Positions 52,391 through 63,200 of a DNA stretch of 64,000 bases are shown here, piece after piece. The notes under the pieces are model-generated. The model did not search any database. It was not told where the DNA came from and worked only from the letters and a program-made list of their open reading frames with translations. The position numbers and the translations under genes are program-made. Positions within the stretch are counted from its first letter, which is position 1, and each line of letters opens with the position of its first letter. Source of the DNA: Ptiloglossa arizonensis (Eukaryota > Arthropoda > Insecta > Hymenoptera > Colletidae); assembly GCF_051014685.1 (NCBI RefSeq), contig NW_027478391.1, positions 1,302,001 through 1,366,000 of the forward strand, written 5' to 3'.

Positions 52391-55330
52391 CGGTACGTTT
52401 TTTTTTCCCTAGGCCATTCTAGTTAAACGTTTGGAGCAGCAGAATTGCGAAAAATTTTTTGGCTTCTCAACCATTTCTTGGATTCAAACTCCCATATCTC
52501 GCAAACGGATTGACCTAACCCAAAAATTCCTATTGCATCTGAAAGTAGAAACTTACCCGATTACAACGGTATGTGTATTTTTTCCCTAGCCCATTCTGGT
52601 TAAGCGTTCGGAGCAGCAGAATTGCGAAAAATTTTTTGCCTTCTCAACCATTTCTTGTCTTCAAACTCCCATCTCTCGCGAACGGATTGACCTAACCCAA
52701 AAATTCCAATTGCATCTGAAAGTAGAAACTCGCCCGATTACAACGGTATGTGTATTTTTTCCCTAGCCCATTCTGGTTAAGCGTTTGGAGCAGCAGAATT
52801 GTGAAAAATTTTTTGCCTTCTCTACCATTTCTTGGCTTCAAACTCCCATATCTCGTGAACGGATTGACCTAACAAAAAAAATTCCTATTGCATCTAAAAG
52901 TAGAAACTCGCCCGATTACAGCGGTATGTGTATTTTTTCCCTTGGCCATTTCGGTTAAGCGTTTGGAGCAGCAGAATTGCGAAAAATTTTGTGCCTTCTC
53001 AACCATTTCTTAGCTTCAAACTCCCATATCTCGCGAACGGATTGACGTAACCCAAAAATTCCTATTGCATCTGAAAGTAGAAACTCGCCCGATTACCACG
53101 GTATGTGTATTTTTTCCCTAGGCCATTCTGGTTAAGCGTTCGGAGCAGCAGAATTGCGAAAAATTTTTTGCCTTCCCAACCATTTCTTGTCTTCAATCTC
53201 CCATATCTCGCGAACGGATTGACCTAACCCAAAAATTCCTATTGCATCTGAAAGTAGAAACTCGCCCGATTACAACGGTATGTGTATTTTTTCCCTAGCC
53301 CATTCTGGTTAAGCGTTTGGAGCAGCAGAATTGTGAAAAATTTTTTGCCTTCTCTACCATTTCTTGCTTTCAAACTCCCATATCTCGCGAACGGATTGAC
53401 CTAACCCAAAAATTCCTATTGCATCTGAAAGTAGAAACTCGCCCGATTACAACGGTATGTTTATTTTTTCCCTAGGCCATTCTAGTTAAACGTTTGGAGC
53501 AGCAGAATTGCGATAAATTTTTTGGCTTCTCAACCATTTCTTGGCTTTAAACTCCCATATCTCGCAAACGGATTGACCTAACCCAAAAATTCCTATTGCA
53601 TCTGAAAGTAGAAACTGACCCGATTACAACGGTATGTGTATTTTTTCCCTAGGCCATTCTGGTTAAGCGTTTGGAGCAGCAGAAGTGCGAAAAATTTGTT
53701 GTCTTCTCAACCATTTCTTAGCTTCAAACTCCCATGTCTCGCGAACGGATTGACGTAACCCAAAAATTCCTATTGCATCTGAAAGTAGAAACTCGCCCGA
53801 TTACAACGGTATGTGTATTTTTTCCCTAGGCCATTCTGGTTAAGCGTTCGGAGCAGCAGAATTGCGAAAAATTTTTTGCCTTCTCAACCATTTCTTGTCT
53901 TCAAACTCCCATCTCTCGCGAACGGATTGACCTAACCCAAAAATTCCAATTGCATCTGAAAGTAGAAACTCGCCCGATTACAACGGTATGTGTATTTTTT
54001 CCCTGGCCCATTCTGGTTAAGCGTTTGGAGCAGCAGAATTGTGAAAAATTTTTTGCCTTCTCTACCATTTCTTGGCTTCAAACTCCCATATCTCGCAAAC
54101 GGATTGACCTAACCCAAAAATTCCTATTGCATCTGAAAGCAGAAACTCGCCCGATTACAACGGTATGTTTATTTTTTCCCTAGGCCATTCTAGTTAAACG
54201 TTTGGAGCAGCAGAATTGCGAAAAATTTTTTGGCTTCTCAACCATTTCTTGGCTTCAAACTCCCATATCTCGCAAACGGATTGACCCAACCCAAAAATTC
54301 CTATTGCATCTGAAAGTAGAAACTCACCCGATTACAACGGTATGTGTATTTTTTCCCTAGGCCATTCTGGTTAAGCGTTTGGAGCAGCAGAAGTGCGAAA
54401 AATTTGTTGTCTTCTCAACCATTTCTTAGCTTCAATCTCCCATATCTCGCGAACGGATTGACCTAACCCAAAAATTCCTATTGCATCTGAAAGTAGAAAC
54501 TCGCCCGATTACAGCGGTATGTGTATTTTTTCCCTTGGCCATTTTGGTTAAGCGTTTGGAGCAGCAGAATGGCGAAAAATTTTTTGCCTTCTCAACCATT
54601 TCTTAGCTTCAAACTCCCATATCTCGCGAACGGATTGACCTAACCAAAAAATTCCTATTGCATCTGAAAGTAGAAACTCGCCCGATTACAACGGTATGTG
54701 TATTTTTTCCCTAAGCCATTCTGGTTAAGCGTTTGGAGCAGCAGAATTGCGAAAAGTTTTTTGCCTTCTCAACCATTTCTTGGCTTCAAACTCCCATATC
54801 TCGCGAACGGATTGACCTAACCCAAAAATTCCTATTGCATCTGAAAGTAGAAACTCGCCCGATTACAACGGTATGTGTATTTTTTCCCTAGGCCATTCTG
54901 GTTAAGCGTTTGGAGCAGCAGAAGTGCGAAAAATTTGTTGTCTTCTCAACCATTTCTTAGCTTCAAACTCCCATATCTCGCGAACGGATTGACCTAACCC
55001 AAAAATTCCTATTGCATCTGAAAGTAGAAACTCGCCCGATTACAACGGTATGTGTATTTTTTCCCTAGGCCATTCTGGTTAAGCGTTCGGAGCAGCAGAA
55101 TTGCGAAAAATTTTTTGCCCTCTCTACCATTTCTTGTCTTCAAACTCCCATATCTCGCGAACGGATTGACCTAACCCAAAAATTCCGATTGCATCTGAAA
55201 GTAGAAACTCGCCCGATTACAACGGTATGTGTATTTTTTCCCTAGCCCATTCTGGTTAAGAGTTTGGAGCAGCAGAATTGGGAAAAATTTTTTGCCTTCT
55301 CTACCATTTCTTGGCTTCAAACTCCCATAT
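52391..55330. repeat. Diverged satellite zone with a compensating indel pair
   Basis: Monomers here carry more private changes than those to the left. The copy at 52,392 begins GGTACG and has lost one base before its T run (176 bp). The copy at 52,745 gains one A in the run after CCTAAC (178 bp), restoring the phase. Other private features are CCCTAGCCC, CCCTGGCCC (54,002), CCCTAAGCC (54,710), CATTTCGG, CCATCTCTCGCG and GCAAACGG. Repeated series suggest a unit of about seven monomers: CATCTCTCGCG occurs near 52,670 and 53,911. I see no gene or foreign sequence. Confidence 0.7.
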
Positions 55331-58300
55331 CTCGCGAACAGACAGACCTAACCCAAAAATTCCTATTGCATCTGAAAGAAGAAACTCGCCCGATTACAGC
55401 GGTATGTGTATCTTTTCCCTAGGCCATTCTGGTTAAGCGTTTGGAGCAGCAGAAGTGCGAAAAATTTGTTGTCTTCTCAACCATTTCTTAGCTTCAAACT
55501 CCAATATCTCGCGAACGGATTGACGTAACCCAAAAATTCCTATTGCATCTGAAAGTAGAAACTCGCCCGATTACAACGGTATGTGTATTTTTTCCCTAGG
55601 CCATTCTGGTTAAGCGTTTGGAGCAGCAGAATTGCGAAAAAATTTTTGCCTTCTCAACCATTTCTTGGCTTCAAAGTCCTATATCTCGCGAACGGATTGA
55701 CCTAACCCAAAAATTCCTATTGCATCTGAAAGTAGAAACTCGCCCGATTACAACGGTATGTGTATTTTTTCCCTAGGCCATTCTGGTTAAGCGTTTGGAG
55801 CAGCAGAATTGTGAAAAATTTTTTGCCTTCTCTACCATTTCTTGACTTCAAACTCCCATATCTCGCGAACGGATTGACCTAACCCAAAAATTCCTATTGC
55901 ATCTGAAAGTAGAAACTCGCCCGATTACAACGGTATGTGTATTTTTTCCCTAGGCCATTCTGGTTAAGCGTTTGGAGCAGCAGAATTGTGAAAAATTTTT
56001 TGCCTTCTCTACCATTTCTTGACTTCAAACTCCCATATCTCGCGAACGGATTGACCTAACCCAAAAATTCCTGTTGCATCTGAAAGTAGAAACTCGCCCG
56101 ATTACAACGGTATGTGTATTTTTTCCCTACGCCATTCTGGTTAAGCGTTTGGAGCAGCAGAACTGCGAAAAATTTGTTGTCTTCTCTACCATTTCTTAGC
56201 TTCAAACTCCCATATCTCGCGAACGGATTGACCTAAACCAAAATTTCCTGTTGCATCTGAAAGTAGAAACTCGCCCGATTACAACGGTATGTGTATTTTT
56301 TCCCTAGGCCATTCTGGTTAAGCGTTCGGAGCAGCAGAATTGCGAAAAATTTTTTGCCTTCTCAAGCATTTCTTGTCTTCAAACTCCCATATCTCGCGAA
56401 CGGATTGACCTAACCCAAAAATTCCGATTGCATCTGAAAGTAGAAACTCGCCCGATTACAGCGGTATGTGTATCTTTTCCCTAGGTCATTCTGGTTAAGC
56501 GTTTGGAGCAGCAGAAGTGCGAAAAATTTGTTGTCTTCTCAACCACTTCTTAGCTTCAAACTCCAATATCTCGCGAACGGATTGACGTAACCCAAAAATT
56601 CCTATTGCATCTGAAAGTAGAAACTCGCCCGATTACAACGGTATGTGTATTTTTTCCCTAGGCCATTCTGGTTAAGCGTTTGGAGCAGCAGAATTGCGAA
56701 AAATTTTTTGCCTTCTCAACCATTTCTTGGCTTCAAAGTCCCATATCTCGCGAACGGATTGACCTAACCCAACAATTCCTATTGCATCTGAAAGTAGAAA
56801 CTCGCCCGATTACAACGGTATGTGTATTTTTTCCCTAGGCCATTCTGGTTAAGCGTTTGGAGCAGCAGAATTGTGAAAAATTTTTTGCCTTCTCTACCAT
56901 TTCTTGACTTCAAACTCCCATATCTCGCGAACGGATTGACCTAACCCAAAAATTCCTATTGCATCTGAAAGTAGAAACTCGCCCGATTACAACGGTATGT
57001 GTATTTTTTCCCTAGGCCATTCTGGTTAAGCGTTCGGAGCAGCAGAATTGTGAAAAATTTTTTGCCTTCTCTACCATTTCTTGACTTCAAACTCCCATAT
57101 CTCGCGAACGGATTGACCTAACCCAAAAATTCCTGTTGCATCTGAAAGTAGAAACTCGCCCGATTACAACGGTATGTGTATTTTTTCCCTACGCCATTCT
57201 GGTTAAGCGTTTGGAGCAGCAGAACTGCGAAAAATTTGTTGTCTTCTCTACCATTTCTTAGCTTCAAACTCCCATATCTCGCGAACGGATTGACCTAAAC
57301 CAAAATTTCCTGTTGCATCTGAAAGTAGAAACTCGCCCGATTACAACGGTATGTGTATTTTTTCCCTAGGCCATTCTGGTTAAGCGTTCGGAGCAGCAGA
57401 ATTGCGAAAAATTTTTTGCCTTCTCAAGCATTTCTTGTCTTCAAACTCCCATATCTCGCGAACCGATTGACCTAACCCAAAAATTCCTATTGCATCTGAA
57501 AGTAGAAACTCGCCCGATTACAACGGTATGTGTATTTTTTCCCTAGGCCATTCTGGTTAAGCGTTTGGAGCAGCTGAATTGTGAAAAATTTTTTGTCTTC
57601 TCTACCATTTCTTGGCTTCAAACTCCCATATCTCGCGAACGGATTGACCTAACCCAAAAATTCCTATTGCATCTGAGAGTAGAAACTCGCCCGATTACAA
57701 CGGTATGTGTATTTTTTCCCTAGGCCATTCTGGTTAAGCGTTTGGAGCAGCAGAATTGCGAAAAGTTTTTTGCCTTCTCAACCATTTCTTGGCTTCAAAC
57801 TCCCATATCTCGCGAACGGATTGACCTAACCCAAAAATTCCTATTGCATCTCAAAGTAGAAACTCGCCCGATTACAACGGTATGTGTATTTTTTCCCTAG
57901 GCCATTCTGGTTAAGCGTTTGGAGCAGCAGAAGTGCGAAAAATTTGTTGTCTTCTCAACCATTTCTTAGCTTCAAACTCCCATATCTCGCGAACGGATTG
58001 ACCTAACCCAAAAATTCCTATTGCATCTGAAAGTAGAAACTCGCCCGATTACAACGGTATGTGTATTTTTTCCCTAGGCCATTCTAGTTAAGCGTTTGGA
58101 GCAGCAGAATTTCGAAAAATTTTTTGCGTTCTCAACCATTTCTTGTCTTCAAACTCCCATATCTCGCGAACGGATTGACCTAACCCAAAAATTCCTTTTG
58201 CATCTGAAAGTAGAAACTCGCCCGATTACAGCGGTATGTGTATTTTTTCCCTTGGCCATTTTGGTTAAGCGTTTGGAGCAGCAGAATTGCGAAAAATTTT

Positions 58301-60181
58301 TTGCCTTCTCAACCATTTCTTAGTTTCAAACTCCCATATCTCGCGAACGGATTGACCTAACCCAAAAATTCCTGTTGCATCTGAAAGTAGAAACTCGCCC
58401 GATTACAACGGTATGTGTATTTTTTCCCTAGGATATTCTGGTTAAGCGTTTGGAGCAGCAGAATTGCGAAAAATTTTTTGCCTTCTCAACCATTTCTTGG
58501 CTTCAAAGTCCCATATCTCGCGAACGGATTGACCTAACCCAAAAATTCCGATTGCATCTGAAAGTAGAAACTCGCCCGATTACAACGGTATGTGTATTTT
58601 TTCCCTAGCCCATTCTGGTTAAGCGTTTGGAGCAGCAGAATTGTGAAAAATTTTTTGCCTTCTCTACCATTTCTTGGCTTCAAACTCCCATATCTCGCGA
58701 ACAGACAGACCTAAGCCAAAAAATTCCCATTGCATCTGAAAGTAGAAACTCGCCCGATTACAGCGGTATGTGTATTTTCTCCCTTGGCCGTTTTGGTTAA
58801 GCGTTTGGAGCAGCAGAATTGCGAAAAATTTTTTGCCTTCTCAACCATTTCTTGGCTTCAAACTCCCATATCTCGCGAACGGATTGACCTAACCCAAAAA
58901 TTCCTATTGCATCTGAGAGTAGAAACTCGCCCGATTACAACGGTATGTGTATTTTTTCCCTAGGCCATTCTGGTTAAGCGTTTGGAGCAGCAGAATTGTG
59001 AAAAATTTTTTGCCTTCTCTACCATTTCTTGACTTCAAACTCCCATATCTCGCGAACGGATTGACCTAACCCAAAAATTCCTGTTGCATCTGAAAGTAGA
59101 AACTCGCCCGATTACAACGGTATGTGTATTTTTTCCCTACGCCATTCTGGTTAAGCGTTTGGAGCAGCAGAACTGCGAAAAATTTGTTGTCTTCTCTACC
59201 ATTTCTTAGCTTCAAACTCCCATATCTCGCGAACGGATTGACCTAAACCAAAATTTCCTGTTGCATCTGAAAGTAGAAACTCGCCCGATTACAACGGTAT
59301 GTGTATTTTTTCCCTAGGCCATTCTGGTTAAGCGTTCGGAGCAGCAGAATTGCGAAAAATTTTTTGCCTTCTCAAGCATTTCTTGTCTTCAAACTCCCAT
59401 ATCTCGCGAACCGATTGACCTAACCCAAAAATTCCTATTGCATCTGAAAGTAGAAACTCGCCCGATTACAACGGTATGTGTATTTTTTCCCTAGGCCATT
59501 CTGGTTAAGCGTTTGGAGCAGCTGAATTGTGAAAAATTTTTTGTCTTCTCTACCATTTCTTGGCTTCAAACTCCCATATCTCGCGAACGGATTGACCTAA
59601 CCCAAAAATTCCTATTGCATCTGAGAGTAGAAACTCGCCCGATTACAACGGTATGTGTATTTTTTCCCTAGGCCATTCTGGTTAAGCGTTTGGAGCAGCA
59701 GAATTGCGAAAAGTTTTTTGCCTTCTCAACCATTTCTTGGCTTCAAACTCCCACATCTCGCGAACGGATTGACCTAACCCAAAAATTCCTATTGCATCTC
59801 AAAGTAGAAACTCGCCCGATTACAACGGTATGTGTATTTTTTCCCTAGGCCATTCTGGTTAAGCGTTTGGAGCAGCAGAAGTGCGAAAAATTTGTTGTCT
59901 TCTCAACCATTTCTTAGCTTCAAACTCCCATATATCGCGAACGGATTGACCTAACCCAAAAATTCCTATTGCATCTGAAAGTAGAAACTCGCCCGATTAC
60001 AACGGTATGTGTATTTTTTCCCTTGGCCATTTTGGTTAAGCGTTTGGAGCAGCAGAATTGCGAAAAATTTTTTGCCTTCTCAACCATTTCTTAGTTTCAA
60101 ACTCCCATATCTCGCGAACGGATTGACCTAACCCAAAAATTCCTGTTGCATCTGAAAGTAGAAACTCGCCCGATTACAACG

Positions 60182-60202
60182 GTATGTGTATTTTTTCCCT
60201 AG
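60182..60202 (+). other. 21-nt intron-like cassette with in-frame TAG (one example per monomer)
   Basis: Each monomer carries GTATGT, a short spacer, then TTTTTTCCCTAG followed by G. This resembles a strong 5' splice site joined directly to a pyrimidine tract and a 3' splice site. The cassette is exactly seven codons in the conserved frame and its last codon is TAG. Removing it would leave a 156-nt, 52-codon unit without that stop. Twenty-one nt is far below usual animal or plant intron size, but introns of about 15-30 nt are known in ciliates and in chlorarachniophyte nucleomorphs. No splicing can be shown from DNA alone, and many monomers have a second TAG downstream. I report a sequence resemblance, not an intron call. 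Confidence 0.3.
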
Positions 60203-60203
60203 G
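60198..60203. other. Conserved CCTAGG palindrome (example copy)
   Basis: CCTAGG recurs at unit positions 18-23 in most of the 361 monomers. Being a palindrome, it places TAG on both strands, and this stops the conserved frame on the plus strand and its counterpart on the minus strand. Altered copies become common only in the right part of the window (for example CCTTGG near 58,254, 60,377 and 63,921, and CCTACG near 56,130 and 61,620). Digestion at this site would release mostly 177-bp fragments, a convenient diagnostic of the family. Confidence 0.9.
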
Positions 60204-60236
60204 CCATTCTGGTTAAGCGTTTGGAGCAGCAGAATT

Positions 60237-60252
60237 GCGAAAAATTTTTTGC
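60237..60252. other. A/T-tract palindrome, 16 bp (example copy)
   Basis: Unit positions 57-72 read GCGAAAAATTTTTTGC, an inverted repeat with one mismatched pair (G opposite T, a wobble pair if transcribed). AnTn tracts of this kind are intrinsically curved and narrow the minor groove, properties often found in satellites. Further A/T runs lie at units 11-16 and 132-136, so each monomer has three. A recurrent variant changes T68 to G and C72 to T, which breaks this palindrome. Any role in nucleosome phasing or protein binding is inference. Confidence 0.6.
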
Positions 60253-60279
60253 CTTCTCAACCATTTCTTGTCTTCAAAC

Positions 60280-60296
60280 TCCCATATCTCGCGAAC
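60280..60296 (-). other. CENP-B-box-like 17-mer, 8 of 9 core bases (example copy)
   Basis: On the minus strand this segment reads GTTCGCGAGATATGGGA. Aligned to the CENP-B box pattern NTTCGNNNNANNCGGGN it matches TTCG, the central A and GGG, and differs only in T for the first C of CGGG. The match recurs in most monomers, including those with TCTCGAA in place of TCGCGAA, because that base falls in an N position. A match this good on either strand of a 177-bp unit would occur by chance in about 4% of random sequences (28 of 262,144 nine-base patterns, 354 positions). CENP-B boxes are best established in mammals, so binding here is speculative. Confidence 0.35.
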
Positions 60297-63200
60297 GGAT
60301 TGACCTAACCCAAAAATTCCTATTGCATCTGAAAGTAGAAACTCGCCCGATTACAACGGTATGTGTATTTTTTCCCTTGGCCATTCTGGTTAAGCGTTTG
60401 GAGCAGCAGAATTGTGAAAAATTTTTTGCCTTCTCTACCATTTCTTGGCTTCAAAGTCCCATATCTCGCGAACGGATTGACCTAACCCAAAAATTCCTAT
60501 TGCATCTGAAAGTAGAAACTCGCCCGATTACAACGGTATGTGTATTTTTTCCCTAGGCCATTCTAGTTAAGCGTTTGGAGCAGCACAATTGCGAAAAATT
60601 TTTTGGCTTCTCAACCATTTCTTGGCTTCAAACTCCCATAACTCGCGAACGGATTGACGTAACCCAAAAATTCCTATTGCATCTGAAAGTAGAAACTCGC
60701 CCGATTACAACGGTATGTGTATTTTTTCCCTAGGCCATTCTGGTTAAGCGTTTGGAGCAGCAGAATTGCGAAAAATTTTTTGCCTTCTCAACCATTTCTT
60801 GGCTTCAAAGTCCCATATCTCGCGAACGGATTGACCTAACCCAAAAAATTCCCATTGCATCTGAAAGTAGAAACTCGCCCGATTACAGCGGTATGTGTAT
60901 TTTCTCCCTTGGCCGTTTTGGTTAAGCGTTTGGAGCAGCAGAATTGCGAAAAATTTTTTGCCTTCTCAACCATTTCTTGGCTTCAAAGTCCCATATCTCG
61001 CGAACGGATTGACCTAACCCAAAAATTCCGATTGCATCTGAAAGTAGAAACTCGCCCGATTACAACGGTATGTGTATTTTTTCCCTAGCCCATTCTGGTT
61101 AAGCGTTTGGAGCAGCAGAATTGTGAAAAATTTTTTGCCTTCTCTACCATTTCTTGGCTTCAAACTCCCATATCTCGCGAACAGACAGACCTAACCCAAA
61201 AAATTCCCATTGCATCTGAAAGTAGAAACTCGCCCGATTACAGCGGTATGTGTATTTTCTCCCTTGGCCGTTTTGGTTAAGCGTTTGGAGCAGCAGAATT
61301 GCGAAAAATTTTTTGCCTTCTCAACCATTTCTTGGCTTCAAACTCCCATATCTCGCGAACGGATTGACCTAACCCAAAAATTCCTATTGCATCTGAGAGT
61401 AGAAACTCGCCCGATTACAACGGTATGTGTATTTTTTCCCTAGGCCATTCTGGTTAAGCGTTTGGAGCAGCAGAATTGTGAAAAATTTTTTGCCTTCTCT
61501 ACCATTTCTTGACTTCAAACTCCCATATCTCGCGAACGGATTGACCTAACCCAAAAATTCCTGTTGCATCTGAAAGTAGAAACTCGCCCGATTACAACGG
61601 TATGTGTATTTTTTCCCTACGCCATTCTGGTTAAGCGTTTGGAGCAGCAGAACTGCGAAAAATTTGTTGTCTTCTCTACCATTTCTTAGCTTCAAACTCC
61701 CATATCTCGCGAACGGATTGACCTAAACCAAAATTTCCTGTTGCATCTGAAAGTAGAAACTCGCCCGATTACAACGGTATGTGTATTTTTTCCCTAGGCC
61801 ATTCTGGTTAAGCGTTCGGAGCAGCAGAATTGCGAAAAATTTTTTGCCTTCTCAAGCATTTCTTGTCTTCAAACTCCCATATCTCGCGAACCGATTGACC
61901 TAACCCAAAAATTCCTATTGCATCTGAAAGTAGAAACTCGCCCGATTACAACGGTATGTGTATTTTTTCCCTAGGCCATTCTGGTTAAGCGTTTGGAGCA
62001 GCTGAATTGTGAAAAATTTTTTGTCTTCTCCACCATTTCTTGGCTTCAAACTCCCATATCTCGCGAACGGATTGACCTAACCCAAAAATTCCTATTGCAT
62101 CTGAAAGTAGAAACTCGCCCGATTACAACGGTATGTGTATTTTTTCCCTTGGCCATTTTGGTTAAGCGTTTGGAGCAGCAGAATTGCGAACAATTTTTTG
62201 CCTTCTCAACCATTTCTTAGTTTCAAACTCCCATATCTCGCGAACGGATTGACCTAACCCAAAAATTCCTGTTGCATCTGAAAGTAGAAACTCGCCCGAT
62301 TACAACGGTATGTGTATTTTTTCCCTAGGCCATTCTGGTTAAGCGTTTGGAGCAGCAGAATTCCAAAAAATTTTTTGCCTTCTCAACCATTTCTTGTCTT
62401 CAAACTCCCATATCTCGCGAACGGATTGACCTAACCCAAAAATTCCTATTGCATCTGAAAGTAGAAACTCGCCCGATTACAACGGTATGTGTATTTTTTC
62501 CCTTGGCCATTCTGGTTAAGCGTTTGGAGCAGCAGAATTGTGAAAAATTTTTTGCCTTCTCTACCATTTCTTGGCTTCAAAGTCCCATATCTCGCGAACG
62601 GATTGACCTAACCCAAAAATTCCTATTGCATCTGAAAGTAGAAACTCGCCCGATTACAACGGTATGTGTATTTTTTCCCTAGGCCATTCTAGTTAAGCGT
62701 TTGGAGCAGCACAATTGCGAAAAATTTTTTGGCTTCTCAACCATTTCTTGGCTTCAAACTCCCATAACTCGCGAACGGATTGACGTAACCCAAAAATTCC
62801 TATTGCATCTGAAAGTAGAAACTCGCCCGATTACAACGGTATGTGTATTTGTTCCCTAGGCCATTCTGGTTAAGCGTTTGGAGCAGCAGAATTGCGAAAA
62901 ATTTTTTGCCTTCTCAACCATTTCTTGGCTTCAAAGTCCCATATCTCGCGAACGGATTGACCTAACCCAAAAATTCCTATTGCATCTGAAAGTAGAAACT
63001 CGCCCGATTACAACGGTATGTGTATTTTTTCCCTAGCCCATTCTGGTTAAGCGTTTGGAGCAGCAGAATTGTGAAAAATTTTTTGCCTTCTCTACCATTT
63101 CTTGGCTTCAAACTCCCATATCTCGCGAACAGACAGACCTAACCCAAAAAATTCCCATTGCATCTGAAAGTAGAAACTCGCCCGATTACAGCGGTATGTG

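Larger units (their letters stand above)
60181..60357 (+). repeat. Reference monomer (near-consensus copy)
   Basis: I use this copy to number the unit from 1 to 177. In order: GGTATG at 1-6; a T6-C3 run at 11-19; CCTAGG at 18-23; a GGAGCAGCAGAA segment at 43-54; an A5T6 tract inside a palindrome at 57-72; a pyrimidine-rich stretch at 72-89; CATATCTCGCGAACGG at 103-118; CCTAACCC followed by five A at 124-136; and CTCGCCCG at 162-169. It differs from the most common sequence by one base (T at unit position 91, also a recurrent variant). The length is exactly 59 codons, so reading frames stay in register from unit to unit. Eight CpG are present against about 7.5 expected from 43 C and 31 G. Confidence 0.95.

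Noticed and set aside
60221..60556. 111-codon plus-strand open frame (also 18,979-19,314, 62,347-62,682 and several of 75-77 codons)
   Set aside because: These are two or three satellite units read through a mutated CCCTAG (to TTG, TAT, GAG, TCG or TGG). They begin at TTG, have no ATG, have a 59-residue period, and occur only where the TAG is altered. There is no sign of a promoter or independent conservation.
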